A stretch of DNA of 64,000 nucleotides from contig NZ_JAIQYY010000033.1 in assembly GCF_020181035.1 (NCBI RefSeq), forward strand, positions 1-64,000, written 5' to 3'. The notes beneath the pieces are model-generated. The model was not told where the DNA came from and made no database searches. It saw only the letters and a list, made by a program, of their open reading frames with translations. Position 1 is the stretch's first letter. Each line of letters opens with the position of its first letter. A program made the position numbers and the translations under genes. Below, piece after piece: positions 24,923-34,891 of this stretch. Source of the DNA: Streptomyces sp. CoH27 (GTDB lineage: Bacteria > Actinomycetota > Actinomycetes > Streptomycetales > Streptomycetaceae).

Positions 24923-26386
24923 TTGGTAAATTCTCACTTTCAGGTATTGAGTGCCAAAGACGGAGGCAGGTCTGTCCGCGATCCGTGTCGTCACTGGCGG
25001 GAACGAGCAGGACGGGGCCGGTGCTGCCGCTGCGGGCTGGCCCTGCGCGACGACCGTTGCCGCAGCTGCCACCCGTACCGCCTCATCGACCAAGCCCGCC
25101 CGGCCTCCCGGCGGTTCACGCAACTGGTGATCGCACTGCCGACCGGCAAGGGCGGGCCGTTCGAGGCGTTCCCCGTCGGCGACGGCCAGGCGCCCGACTA
25201 CGACGAGCAACGGCCCGCTCTGCACACGAGCCGCGGACAGGAAGCGCTGTTCACCAGCCGGCGCGACTGGGCCCCGGTGCTGGCCTGGCTGCGGAGCATG
25301 CCTTCGGGCGAGCCGCCGCTGACCAAGACCGCCCAGTGGTTGCTCGAGGAATTCACCCGCCATCGACCGGGACAGCGGCCGGACTACCGGAAGAACACCC
25401 GCACGCTCACCATCCTCCTGTACCGGCTCGGCGCCGAGACAGCCATCTTCGAACGCGACGTGCACGACCTGGCCCGGATCGACGTGAACCTCGCTGCCAA
25501 ACCCGTCTGCCAGTTCCTGCGCGACCGCGGCCTGCTGGTGGAGGATCCCGAACTGCATCGGGACGCGGATCTGGTGTGGATCGAGTCGACTCTCACCGCC
25601 TTGCCGAAGCCGGTCGCAAGCGAGGTGGGAACCTGGGTGAAGGTCATGCGCGAGCAGGTTCGCCGCGAAGGCGAGCCCCGCGGGTACGACGGTATCCGCC
25701 GCTACCTCACCACGCTCCAGCCCACCCTCACCGTGTGGACCACGACGGCTGGCGTGGGCTCGCTGAGGGAGATCACGAAGGAGCAAGTCGAGGACGCCGT
25801 GGACGACTTGTCCGGCTACGCCCGTCGAGGACTGGCCATAGCCCTGCGCAGCCTGTTCCGCGCGCTCAAACGCGAGCGTGTGATCTTCCGCAATCCCGCC
25901 CGGGACCTCCCGGTCGGCGATCTCAAGGGGGTCCCGAAGTCCATCCCCGCCGACGTCCTGATGGGGCTGCTCGACCAGGTGACAACGCCGCTCGGCCGCC
26001 TCGTCGTCACCTTGGCCTCCATCCACGCACTGCCCGGACACGAGATCCGAACCCTGCGCGCCACGGGCCTCGACCTCTCCCGCGGCACCCTTGGAGTACA
26101 GCGCGGGCTCCTGCGGCACACCCTCTACTTGGAGGAACTCACCCACCAACTCGCCGCCGATTGGACGACCTACCGCCACCTTCGGTGGCCCGCCTCGGCC
26201 AACCCTCACCTGCTGGTCAGCCAGAAGACCGCTGTCGATCCCGACCACCCGGCCGTCAATATCGGCACGCTGCGCGCAGCCCTCCCCAAGGGACTGACGC
26301 TGGCCAGCCTGCGTCAGGACCGAATCCTGAACGAGGCGTTCGAGAGCGCAGATCCCCTCAAGCTGATGCGGCTGTTCGGCGTATAA
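24923..26386 (+). CDS. tyrosine-recombinase-like protein, probably degenerate
   Basis: The 487-residue frame has an N-terminal zinc-ribbon-like stretch (CRHWRERAGRGRCCRCG, then CRSC), an alpha-helical core-binding-like region (RRYLTTLQPTLTVW, RRGLAIALRSLFRALKRE) and a section resembling the start of the integrase catalytic domain (SIHALPGHEIRTLRATGLDL). The Arg normally found in a TGLR-type motif is missing, and the chain stops at LKLMRLFGV, a segment that usually continues in related Streptomyces proteins. The start is uncertain: only a TTG at 24923 without a ribosome site. It is probably a decayed mobile-element gene adjoining AT-rich DNA. Confidence 0.5.
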   Translation: MVNSHFQVLSAKDGGRSVRDPCRHWRERAGRGRCCRCGLALRDDRCRSCHPYRLIDQARPASRRFTQLVIALPTGKGGPFEAFPVGDGQAPDYDEQRPALHTSRGQEALFTSRRDWAPVLAWLRSMPSGEPPLTKTAQWLLEEFTRHRPGQRPDYRKNTRTLTILLYRLGAETAIFERDVHDLARIDVNLAAKPVCQFLRDRGLLVEDPELHRDADLVWIESTLTALPKPVASEVGTWVKVMREQVRREGEPRGYDGIRRYLTTLQPTLTVWTTTAGVGSLREITKEQVEDAVDDLSGYARRGLAIALRSLFRALKRERVIFRNPARDLPVGDLKGVPKSIPADVLMGLLDQVTTPLGRLVVTLASIHALPGHEIRTLRATGLDLSRGTLGVQRGLLRHTLYLEELTHQLAADWTTYRHLRWPASANPHLLVSQKTAVDPDHPAVNIGTLRAALPKGLTLASLRQDRILNEAFESADPLKLMRLFGV

Positions 26387-26446
26387 TTTGGGTCCGAACA
26401 ATTCCAATGTCTCATAGCTTCTCAGGCGGCCCGAAGGAGCGTGCTC

Positions 26447-27016
26447 GTGCCCAGCCATCGATCCATCGCCGAAGCCGAGAAACTGGCAGCGGCCAGGCTC
26501 GGCGGTATCCCCGTCCGACATGACCAGATGGCCGTTGTCGCCAACATCTATCGCGCCGCCTCGGCGGTGCGGCAGCACCTGGAGAACTCCGTGCTGCGCG
26601 GCGTCGACCTGACCTGGACCGGCTTCGTGGTGCTCTGGGTCATCTGGATCTGGGGCGAGTCGGAGACGCGGCACGTGGCCGAAGAGGCCGGGATTTCAAA
26701 GGGCACGCTCACGGGGGTTGCCCGGACGTTGGAAAGACGAGGGCTTGTGCAGCGAGCAGACCATCCCACCGACGGGAGGCTGGTGCTCCTGAGCCTGACC
26801 GACGAAGGGGAGGAGCTGATGCAGCGCCTCTTTCCGGCGTTCAACGAGGAGGAGTCCTTCGTCACCGGGCGGCTCAGCGACGCGGACTGCCGGACCGTCG
26901 CCGACGGACTGCGCCGGGTGGTGCTGCAGGTGGAGGAGAACGGCGAGGAGCGCCGCCAGGATCTGTTGGGCGGTGCCGCCCCGGCGCCACGCCGCAGCGG
27001 CCGCCGTAAGGCCTGA
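26447..27016 (+). CDS. MarR-family transcriptional regulator
   Basis: The 189-residue protein has the MarR winged helix: TWTGFVVLWVIWIW, RHVAEEAGISKGTLTGVARTLERRGLV (recognition helix) and the wing RADHPTDGRLVLLSLTDEGEEL. The C-terminal 30 residues are basic and probably disordered. The GTG at 26447 sits seven bases after AAGGAG; a GTG at 26441 is too close to that site. Its target is unknown; it is convergent with the sensor phosphatase gene. Confidence 0.88.
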   Translation: MPSHRSIAEAEKLAAARLGGIPVRHDQMAVVANIYRAASAVRQHLENSVLRGVDLTWTGFVVLWVIWIWGESETRHVAEEAGISKGTLTGVARTLERRGLVQRADHPTDGRLVLLSLTDEGEELMQRLFPAFNEEESFVTGRLSDADCRTVADGLRRVVLQVEENGEERRQDLLGGAAPAPRRSGRRKA

Positions 27017-27050
27017 GCCGCGACAGTCCCGGATGAGGGAGCCCAAATCG

Positions 27051-29468
27051 CTAGAGCTCGAATTGCTCGCCTGCGAAGGTTCCTGGCATCTTGGCTGGAA
27101 CCGGCGACACCTCGGTCCAGATGGTCTTGCCCGTTGGCGTGTATCGAGTTCCCCACCGCTGCGTGAGTTGCGCGACCAGGAACAGACCTCGGCCGCCCTC
27201 GTCCTCCATCGCGGCCCGCCGCAGGTGGGGCGAGGTGTGCCCGCCGTCGGAGACCTCGACGATGAGGCCACATTCCCGGATGAGCCGTAGACACACCGGA
27301 GCGCCGCCATAGCGGATCGCGTTGGTGACCAGTTCGCTGACGACGAGCTCGACGACGAACGACGCGGCTTCGTCGACTCCCCAGGCGGCCAGCTGACCAA
27401 GGGCCAGCGACCGCGCTCTTGCCACTTCTCCGGCGTCGGAGGCCACGTCCCATGTCACCACCAAATTCTCGGCCAGGGCGTGGACGCGGAGCAGCAGCAG
27501 TGCGGCGTCGTCCTCGGGGAGCTGAGGCAGGAGGCTGGTGATGACCCTGTCGCATGTCTTGTCCAGTTGGCCGTCCTCGGGCCCGGCGAGTGCGGTGCAG
27601 AGAGCGCGGACTCCCGCGTCGATGTCCGTGTGACGGTTTTCGACGAGCCCGTCGGTGTAGAGAGCGAGCGTGGTGCCTTCCGACAGCTCGATGGCGGAGC
27701 ATTCGAACGGCAGGCCGCCCAGGCCGAGCGGTGGTCCGGCGGGAAGGTCCACAAGCTCGGCGTGTCCGTCGGCGGTGACGAGCACGGGCGGCAGGTGGCC
27801 CGCGCGCGCCATGACGCAGTGCCGGGAGACCGGATCATAGATCGCGTACAGGCAGGTGACGCCCAGTGCCTGGTCCTCGGCCTCGGCGGGCCCGGAAGGC
27901 GGGGCTCCGGTCCGCGCCACCAGGTCGTCGAGCCGGGCGAGCAGTTCGTCCGGCGCGAGGTCGAGCGCCGCGAGGGCCGCGACGGTGGTGCGCACCCGGC
28001 CCATGGTGGCGGCCGCGCCCGTGCCGTGTCCGGCGACGTCCCCCACCACCAGCCCGACGCGTGCCCCGGAGAGGGGGATGACGTCGTACCAGTCCCCTCC
28101 GACGCCGGCGGGCCCGGCCGCGGGCAGATAGCGGTGAGCGACCTCCACACCCGGTTGCTGGGGCAGGGTGCGGGGGAGTAGATCACGCTGGAGCGTGAGC
28201 GCGGTCGCGTGTTCTCGGGCGTAACGGCGGGCGTTGTCCAGGCAGACCGCGGTGCGGGAGACGAGCTCTTCGGCGAGCTGGATCTCCTCCTGGTCGAAGG
28301 GGTCGGCGTGTCGGGAGCGTGCGAAGGCCACAACGCCCAGGGTGGCGCCACGGGCCTTGAGGGGAAGGGCGAGCACATGGGTCGCCGCGTCGGTGGCCGG
28401 CGCGTTCTCGGCCAGGCACCGCAGGCGGACGGTGTCCAGTGCGTCGTACGCGGTGTCCTTGGCCGCGGCGTGATCGGTGCGGTGAGCCACCTGGCACAGG
28501 GTGAGGTGGGTGCCGAAGTGTTGTGGTTCCTGCCCGCTCAGGACGGCTTCGATGATGTCCACGGTGACGGCGTCGGCGAACTCGGGGACCACGAGTTCCG
28601 CCAGATCTTGGGCCGTGCGCCGGATGTCCAGGGTCCTTCCGATACTGCCGCTCGCCCGGCTGAGCAAGGCGAGACGCTGGCGCGCCACATAGCGGTCGGT
28701 GATATCGAGGCCGGCCTCACAGACTCCGATCGGCCGGCCGTCATCGTCCTGAAGTCGGAAGTAGGAACACGACCAGACGCGTTCGTGATGGGGGTCGAGG
28801 TGAGTGGAGCTGCGATAGCGGACGTCGATCACGGGTGCGCCGGTGCGGGCCACGCGCTGGACGATCTCCTCGACGCTCGTGGCTGTCCCCTCCTCCCCCA
28901 GCACCTCGCCCTGCGGCAGGATGTCCTTCACGAACCTGTCGGCAGCGTCCTCCAGCAGGATTCCGAACTGTTTTTCGATCGCGGCGTTGATCCAGCGCAC
29001 CCGGGCGTCCGTGTCGTAGACCACCAACTGGACGGGCGCTTCCCGGTCGAGTCCGTCAAGCATGGCCCGGCCGATGGCCTCCCGGTGCGCCAGCTCGGCG
29101 TCCATGGCCGTCAGCAGCCACCCGGTCGCGCCCGCCCCCAGGGCGAGCCGGGTGAGAGACAAAGACACGGACACCGGGCGGCCGTCACCGCGGCGGACCG
29201 GCCGAGGGCCGAGCGACCATGCCACACCACCGCCAGCAGCGGCTGAAACGCCGACACCCGTCTCGGCATCGGCCAGGACGGCGTCGGCGGACCGGCCGAG
29301 GACTTCTTCGGACGCCAGACCGAACAGTTCCTCGGCTTCCCGGCTCCACCCGGTGAACCGCAGGCGCTGGTCCAGCACCGCGGTCGCGCCGACGGGCGTC
29401 GGTATGGCCGAGGAAGACCTGCCGTGCGGCCGGACTGGCTGGTCACGCCCTTTGAAGATGCTCGTCAT
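27051..29468 (-). CDS. PAS-PAS-GAF-SpoIIE phosphatase with C-terminal anti-sigma-like ATPase domain
   Basis: The 805-residue protein contains two PAS domains (about 30-135 and 150-275; VLDQRLRFTGWS, VVYDTDARVRWINAA), a GAF domain (about 285-435), a PP2C/SpoIIE domain (about 455-670) with metal-binding GGDWYDVIPL, VGDVAGHGTGAA and LALYTDGLVENR, and an HATPase_c domain (about 680-790) with ELVTNAIRYGG and DEGGRGLFLV. Such fusions dephosphorylate STAS anti-anti-sigma factors and bind sigma factors, transmitting a sensed signal. The ATG at 29468 has CAGGAG five bases upstream. Its start overlaps the end of the TetR gene by 26 bases, so the two are co-transcribed. Confidence 0.88.
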   Translation of the reverse strand: MTSIFKGRDQPVRPHGRSSSAIPTPVGATAVLDQRLRFTGWSREAEELFGLASEEVLGRSADAVLADAETGVGVSAAAGGGVAWSLGPRPVRRGDGRPVSVSLSLTRLALGAGATGWLLTAMDAELAHREAIGRAMLDGLDREAPVQLVVYDTDARVRWINAAIEKQFGILLEDAADRFVKDILPQGEVLGEEGTATSVEEIVQRVARTGAPVIDVRYRSSTHLDPHHERVWSCSYFRLQDDDGRPIGVCEAGLDITDRYVARQRLALLSRASGSIGRTLDIRRTAQDLAELVVPEFADAVTVDIIEAVLSGQEPQHFGTHLTLCQVAHRTDHAAAKDTAYDALDTVRLRCLAENAPATDAATHVLALPLKARGATLGVVAFARSRHADPFDQEEIQLAEELVSRTAVCLDNARRYAREHATALTLQRDLLPRTLPQQPGVEVAHRYLPAAGPAGVGGDWYDVIPLSGARVGLVVGDVAGHGTGAAATMGRVRTTVAALAALDLAPDELLARLDDLVARTGAPPSGPAEAEDQALGVTCLYAIYDPVSRHCVMARAGHLPPVLVTADGHAELVDLPAGPPLGLGGLPFECSAIELSEGTTLALYTDGLVENRHTDIDAGVRALCTALAGPEDGQLDKTCDRVITSLLPQLPEDDAALLLLRVHALAENLVVTWDVASDAGEVARARSLALGQLAAWGVDEAASFVVELVVSELVTNAIRYGGAPVCLRLIRECGLIVEVSDGGHTSPHLRRAAMEDEGGRGLFLVAQLTQRWGTRYTPTGKTIWTEVSPVPAKMPGTFAGEQFEL

Positions 29469-30126
29469 CGCCGCTCCTGAAGTGGGTGCAGGAGAGCTTC
29501 GGCTCATTCAATGTACCGCCGGTCGCCCTCGGTGACGTCTGCGCGCGATGGGCCACGAGGAGCCGGCGCAAGGCGTCGACACTCTCCTCAGTGCGGTCCG
29601 GTGCACCGGACGTGACCTGGTGGAAGACCAAGCCGTCCAGGGCCGCGAAGACGATCTCCGTCATCTCCTGCGACACGTCGAAGCAGGCCAGTGCCTCACG
29701 GACGGCATCGCGGTAGGCGTCGTAGAGCAGGTCGACGTGGTGGCGCAGTTCCGGCCGTCGGCTGGATTCGAGCTTCAGCTCGTACTGGAACGCCTGCAGA
29801 TCCGGATCGGCGGCGATGAACGCGGCCAGCGTCGCGGCGAAGTCCTCCAGGCGGCCACTGGTGGGCACCAGCGACGACGTCTCGATGCTGCGCCGCACAG
29901 CCCAGCCCAAAGCCTCTTCGAGCAGCGTGTCACGTGATCCGAAGTGGTGGACGACGAGGCCATGGGTCACACCGGCCTCGGCAGCCACGGACCGGTACGT
30001 CAGCTTCCGCAGTCCCCCTCGCGCGACGACCCTGATGGCCGCGGCCATCAGAGCTTCCCGTCCCTGACCGTATCCGGGCCGATTGTCCTGGCCGCCAATC
30101 CCCTCCTCGACCACCGTCTCGGTCAT
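29443..30126 (-). CDS. TetR-family regulator
   Basis: The 227-residue protein has an N-terminal TetR helix-turn-helix (GREALMAAAIRVVARGG, YRSVAAEAGVTHGLVVHHFGSRD) and a ligand/dimer domain. It is clearly paralogous to the TetR at 41675-42310, sharing most of the DNA-binding helix, so both may recognise the same operator. The ATG at 30126 has AGGAAAGGGGGG just upstream. It is divergent from the demethylase-like gene, with the operator-like inverted repeat at 30168-30205 between them; autoregulation and repression of the catabolic regulon are likely (inference). It overlaps the sensor phosphatase downstream. Confidence 0.88.
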   Translation of the reverse strand: MTETVVEEGIGGQDNRPGYGQGREALMAAAIRVVARGGLRKLTYRSVAAEAGVTHGLVVHHFGSRDTLLEEALGWAVRRSIETSSLVPTSGRLEDFAATLAAFIAADPDLQAFQYELKLESSRRPELRHHVDLLYDAYRDAVREALACFDVSQEMTEIVFAALDGLVFHQVTSGAPDRTEESVDALRRLLVAHRAQTSPRATGGTLNEPKLSCTHFRSGDDEHLQRA

Positions 30127-30167
30127 GCACCCCCCTTTCCTCTCCCCCCTACGCACTCTCACAAGGG

Positions 30168-30205
30168 AATCTATCCTATTGACAAGTTATCCGAATGGAT
30201 AGATT
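30168..30205. promoter_or_regulatory. type A operator and promoter of the demethylase-purU-folD operon
   Basis: AATCTATCC (30168-30176) and GGATAGATT (30197-30205) are perfect 9-base inverted arms, and TATCCGAATGGATA (30188-30201) is a nested dyad. A plus-strand -35 TTGACA lies at 30179-30184, with the dyad filling the spacer before ATAGATTCT. A repressor bound here would block RNA polymerase and could also silence the divergent tetR. Confidence 0.65.
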
Positions 30206-30245
30206 CTCGGCGGTGCCTCACTTCCTCCGCCTCACTGGAGTTCCT

Positions 30246-31367
30246 ATGGCCCTGCCCGAAGGACTGCGCAGCACCCCGTTTTCCCCGCGGTACGACGACC
30301 GCGTCGAGGAGTGGATGGACGTCTACGGCCATGCCGTGCCCCTGTTCATCACGGACCCGGCCGAGGAGTACGAGGCATTCCGCACCGCCGCCGGCGCGCT
30401 GGACTACTCGATGCTCTACAAGTGGCACGTCGAGGGCGAGGACGCGCTCGCCACCGTCGACGCCGTCTTCTCGCGGAGCGTCCGCGGGCTCGGCGCCGGT
30501 CGTATCGCCTACGGCGTGGTCGTCGACGCGGACGGCTTCATGATCGACGACGTGACCGTGGCCGTCCTCGCGCCCGGCCACGTGGTCGTCACCGGCGGCA
30601 ACCCAGCCACTCAGGAATCGCTGACCGCGCACGCCACCGGCGGCACCACGGTCACCGAGCGTCGCGACGAGTTCGCCGTATTGACCTTGCAGGGGCCGCG
30701 CAGCCGCGAGGTTCTCCAGCGGCTCACGCACGTCGACGTCTCCAACACCGCCCTCCCCTACTACACGTTCATCCGGGACGTCCTGGTCGCGGGCATAGGT
30801 GCGCAGGTCAGCCGGATCGGGTTCACCGCCGAACTCGGCTACGAGATCCAGGTGCCGCGCGAGCGTGCGCTGGACCTGTGGGACGCGGTCCTCGACGCGG
30901 GGGCTGACCTCGGGGTGAAGGCCGCCGGCGCGCTCGCCCTCCTGACGTGCCGCACCGAGGCCGGGATGATCATGGGTGAGCTGGAGTACGACCACACCGT
31001 CACCCCGTTCGAGTGCCGGATGGGCTGGGCGGTCGACTTCGACAAGGGCCCCTTCCAGGGCCGCGACGCGCTGCTCGCCAAGAAGGGCACCGCGCCGGGG
31101 CGTGTGGTCAGCGTCGTCGTGGACGCCGCACCCGAGGCCGCCGAGGGCGCGCGGCTGGAACTGGACGGACGGGACGTGGGCTACGTGACGATGGCCGTGC
31201 CCTCGCCCGTACTCGACGGCGCCACCCTGGGACTCGCCCGTGTGCACCGCGACGCGGTGAAGTCGGGAACCGCGCTGACCGCGGTCGCCGCCGACGGTTC
31301 CAAGGCCGACGCCACGGTGAAGCCCACCCCCGTGTACGACCCCGAGCGCACCCGCGTACGGGCCTGA
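30246..31367 (+). CDS. GcvT-family tetrahydrofolate-dependent demethylase/aminomethyltransferase
   Basis: The 373-residue protein has the GCV_T folate-binding fold (DYSMLYKWHVEGEDA, LTLQGPRSREVLQRLT, SRIGFTAELGYEIQVP, TCRTEAGMIMG) and the C-terminal GCV_T_C barrel (RMGWAVDFDKGPFQGRDALL). It is not part of a glycine-cleavage operon: no P or H protein is nearby. The family includes GcvT, LigM-type O-demethylases and DmdA. Followed by purU and folD, it most likely passes a methyl or methylene group from the catabolic substrate to THF (inference). The ATG at 30246 follows CTGGAG; an in-frame ATG at 30195 lies inside the operator and is unlikely. Confidence 0.8.
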   Translation: MALPEGLRSTPFSPRYDDRVEEWMDVYGHAVPLFITDPAEEYEAFRTAAGALDYSMLYKWHVEGEDALATVDAVFSRSVRGLGAGRIAYGVVVDADGFMIDDVTVAVLAPGHVVVTGGNPATQESLTAHATGGTTVTERRDEFAVLTLQGPRSREVLQRLTHVDVSNTALPYYTFIRDVLVAGIGAQVSRIGFTAELGYEIQVPRERALDLWDAVLDAGADLGVKAAGALALLTCRTEAGMIMGELEYDHTVTPFECRMGWAVDFDKGPFQGRDALLAKKGTAPGRVVSVVVDAAPEAAEGARLELDGRDVGYVTMAVPSPVLDGATLGLARVHRDAVKSGTALTAVAADGSKADATVKPTPVYDPERTRVRA

Positions 31368-31386
31368 GCCGGAAGGCACCGCAGCC

Positions 31387-32232
<846 letters not shown>

Positions 32233-32252
32233 CCCGAGAGGTTCGTACGACC

Positions 32253-33107
32253 ATGACCACCGCGACGCTGCTCGACGGCAAGGCCGCGGCAGCCGAGATC
32301 AAGGCCGAACTCGCCGCCCGGGTCCAGGCGTTGAAGGCACGGGGCGTCACCCCGGGCCTGGGGACCATCCTGGTCGGCGACGACCCGGCCAGCCACTCCT
32401 ACGTCGGCGGCAAGCACCGCGACTGCGCCCAGGTCGGCATCGCGTCGATGCGGGTGGAGCTGCCCGCCACCGCCTCCCAGGCCGACGTCGAGGCCGCCGT
32501 GCTCCGGCTCAACGCGGACCCGGCCTGTACCGGCTTCATCGTCCAGTTGCCGCTGCCGGCCCACATCGACACCCACGCCGTACTGGAGCTCATCGATCCC
32601 ATCAAGGACGCCGACGGGCTGCACCCGGCGAACCTCGGGCGCCTCGTGCTCGGCATTCCCGGGCCGCTGCCCTGCACGCCCCGCGGCATCATCGACCTGC
32701 TCCGCCGCAACCAGGTGGCCATCACCGGCAGGGAGTTCTGCGTCATCGGCTGTGGCATCACGGTGGGTCGTCCGTTGGGCCTGATGCTGACCCGAAGCAC
32801 CGAACACGCCACGGTCACCCTGTGCCACGAGGCCACCCAGGACACCGCGGCTCACGCCCGGGTCGCCGACGTGGTCGTGGCCGCGGCAGGCGTGGCCCAC
32901 CTCGTTGGGCCCGACTGGATCAAGCCGGGCGCCACGGTCCTGTCCGTGGGCATCACCCGGACCGTGGAGGGCATCCTCGGGGACGTCCACCCGGACGTCG
33001 GGCAGGTCGCCGGCTCCCTGGCACCGCCGGTGGGCGGAGTGGGGCCGATGACCCGGGCCATGCTGCTGACCAACATCGTCGAAGCCGCCGAGCGCGGCCG
33101 GCCCTGA
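32253..33107 (+). CDS. folD: bifunctional methylene-THF dehydrogenase/methenyl-THF cyclohydrolase
   Basis: The 284-residue protein has the FolD signature: Tyr50 and catalytic Lys54 in [22 protein letters not shown] (normally KDVDG), and the NADP-binding turn [11 protein letters not shown] (normally GRSxxVGxP). It converts 5,10-methylene-THF to 10-formyl-THF, the substrate of PurU. The altered glycine motif and [10 protein letters not shown] suggest a pathway-specific copy rather than the housekeeping enzyme. ATG at 32253, 20 bases after purU. A strong terminator follows at 33115-33152, ending the operon. Confidence 0.92.
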   Translation: MTTATLLDGKAAAAEIKAELAARVQALKARGVTPGLGTILVGDDPASHSYVGGKHRDCAQVGIASMRVELPATASQADVEAAVLRLNADPACTGFIVQLPLPAHIDTHAVLELIDPIKDADGLHPANLGRLVLGIPGPLPCTPRGIIDLLRRNQVAITGREFCVIGCGITVGRPLGLMLTRSTEHATVTLCHEATQDTAAHARVADVVVAAAGVAHLVGPDWIKPGATVLSVGITRTVEGILGDVHPDVGQVAGSLAPPVGGVGPMTRAMLLTNIVEAAERGRP

Positions 33108-33114
33108 CGGGGAA

Positions 33115-33152
33115 GCTGCGGGGCCGAGCCTGTTCGGACTCGGCCCCGCAGC
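33115..33152 (+). terminator. intrinsic terminator-like hairpin after folD
   Basis: GCTGCGGGGCCGAG and CTCGGCCCCGCAGC form a perfect 14-bp GC-rich stem with a 10-base loop, starting seven bases after the folD stop. There is no U-tract, as usual in Streptomyces. It probably also serves the convergent gene at 33262. Confidence 0.8.
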
Positions 33153-33261
33153 CGTGTGCGCCGGCGGGGAAGGCACCGGCGGCGTCGCCGCCGGGCACGC
33201 AGTACGCGCGCATGCTCGCCGTCTGCCCCAGCCCACAGGGCCCGGCGAGCCGTACGCACGA

Positions 33262-34170
33262 TCACGGGCGGCCGGCGTAGAAGGTGTAGCGCTCCAGCGG
33301 TTCTCCCTCGTGGCCCCATGGCCAGAGCGTCACCAGGCCGTCGATCGCGGTGAACACCGGGCGGGCGTCACCCGTACGGCCGGCGCGCACCAGGCAGTAG
33401 CCAAGCAGCCCGAGGTCGGCGACGGCGGCGGCCTGGCGCAGGTGCCCGGGGCTCAGCCAGGAGGCCAGCGCCTGATCCACCCATCGCGCGACCTGCGGTT
33501 GTGTCCAGTAGCGGCTCACCCCCAGCGCCCGGACTCCCCCACCGTCCAGGTCGCGGTGGTACTGCCGCACGGCGGCCGTGGGCGGCAGGCATGCCGCCGG
33601 AGCGTCCGGCGGCATGACGGCGACGACGTCGTCGAGGAAGTCCCGCAACGCGCTCTGGCTCCCCTGCTCCTCCGGGGAGAGATAGCCCAGGATCTGCAGA
33701 TGCGCCTCCCGGTGCCACGGATCACGCGCGCGGATCTCCTCCCAGAGCGGTGCGAGCTCGGCACGGGGCCGCCCCAGCGACCGCAGCGCCGCCAGCGCGC
33801 CCACCCAGGGCGTCGGATCGCCCGGACGCGCCTCGGCGGCGAGGCCGCAGAGCGCCAGGGCACCCCAGGGATCCGTGGCCAGTTCGGCCCACCCGGCGAG
33901 AACCAGCGCTTCCGGGTCGCGCGGCCGGCGCTTCTGCCACCCGCGGCCCGGCGCGGGAGCAGCCTGCGGGAGCACGGAGACACGGTGGCAGCGGCGGTCC
34001 CAGTCGGGCGCGGTGTCCCGCAGGAGTTGCTCGATCCGGGTGACGGCGAGGTCCTGTGGGCCCGGGCCCCGGAAAGAGGCGATACCTCTGAGCACCCGGC
34101 CAAGGGCGGCATCGTCGAGTTCCGGGGCCAGCCGGGGCTTTGGCCGCCTGGTGCTCCCGAAGAATGCCAT
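33262..34170 (-). CDS. conserved protein of unknown function
   Basis: I do not recognise this 302-residue protein. It begins MAFFGSTRRPKPRL, is rich in helical, TPR-like repeats (DPEALVLAGWAELATDPWGALALCGLAAEARPGD; ARDPWHREAHLQILGYL), has conserved Trp and His residues, and no signal peptide or membrane segment. The repeat-like spacing suggests a helical scaffold. ATG at 34170, seven bases beyond the stop of the PuuD-like gene in the same direction, so it is probably the last gene of that operon. No enzymatic motif is visible. Confidence 0.7.
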   Translation of the reverse strand: MAFFGSTRRPKPRLAPELDDAALGRVLRGIASFRGPGPQDLAVTRIEQLLRDTAPDWDRRCHRVSVLPQAAPAPGRGWQKRRPRDPEALVLAGWAELATDPWGALALCGLAAEARPGDPTPWVGALAALRSLGRPRAELAPLWEEIRARDPWHREAHLQILGYLSPEEQGSQSALRDFLDDVVAVMPPDAPAACLPPTAAVRQYHRDLDGGGVRALGVSRYWTQPQVARWVDQALASWLSPGHLRQAAAVADLGLLGYCLVRAGRTGDARPVFTAIDGLVTLWPWGHEGEPLERYTFYAGRP

Positions 34171-34177
34171 GCCGGTG

Positions 34178-34891
34178 TCAGCGTCCGTGGTGGGCGGCTC
34201 GGACGAGGGCGTCGAACAGTCCCTGCTGGGCGGGGTCCTCGTGGGCGGTGTCCTCCGGGTGCCACTGGACAGCGGTGAACCATCCGTGGACACCGGGGAG
34301 TTCGAGCCCCTCCACGGTGCCGTCGGCCGCGCGCGCGGTGACCGCGAGTCCCACGCCGGCACGGTGGACGCGCTGGTGGTGGTAGCAGGACGCCTCGACC
34401 TTCTGCGCGCCGGTGGCCTGCTCAAGCAGGGTGCCGGGCTGGACCGCCACGGGGTGGACGACATGCCGGTGCTCGCGTTCCGGGCCGCCCATGTCCTGCT
34501 CCAGGGTGCCGCCGAGGGCTACGTTGACGACCTGGAGTCCTCGGCAGACCGCCAGCAGCGGCAGGCCCGAGTCGATGGCCTGGCGGGCGACCTCCATGTC
34601 GAAGTCGTCCTGGAGGTCGTCGACGTCGTAGACGCTGGCATGGGTGTCGGTTGCGCCGTAGCGGTGCGGGGCGAGGTCTCCGCCGCCGGGGAGCAGGACA
34701 CCGTCGAAGCGGGCGAGACGTTCGGCCACGTCTCCGGAGGCGGGGTGGATGCTCGCCGGCTCGCCGCCCGCCCGCCACACCGCCTCGATCAGCGCGCGGG
34801 CGTTGACCTCGGCGGCGTAGCGCAGCGCGGAGGTGGTGGCGGAGAAGCGGGCGGGGACCGCGATCAGGGGGCGGACTGAGGTACGGCTCAC
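34178..34891 (-). CDS. gamma-glutamyl-amine (PuuD-like) hydrolase
   Basis: The 237-residue class I glutamine amidotransferase-like hydrolase has nucleophile Cys116 in PLLAVCRGLQVVNVALGG, the PGGGDLAPHRYG loop typical of PuuD, and catalytic His in FTAVQWHPED. PuuD cleaves gamma-glutamyl-GABA to glutamate and GABA after gamma-glutamylated amine oxidation. The GTG at 34891 overlaps the aldehyde dehydrogenase stop (GTGA). With the glutamine-synthetase-like ligase at 48249 and this dehydrogenase it completes a ligate-oxidise-hydrolyse route; the actual amine is unknown. Confidence 0.85.
   Translation of the reverse strand: MSRTSVRPLIAVPARFSATTSALRYAAEVNARALIEAVWRAGGEPASIHPASGDVAERLARFDGVLLPGGGDLAPHRYGATDTHASVYDVDDLQDDFDMEVARQAIDSGLPLLAVCRGLQVVNVALGGTLEQDMGGPEREHRHVVHPVAVQPGTLLEQATGAQKVEASCYHHQRVHRAGVGLAVTARAADGTVEGLELPGVHGWFTAVQWHPEDTAHEDPAQQGLFDALVRAAHHGR

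Noticed and set aside
30246-31367. Housekeeping glycine-cleavage T protein
   Set aside because: No glycine-cleavage P or H genes are nearby, and it is controlled and co-transcribed with purU and folD in the catabolic island.
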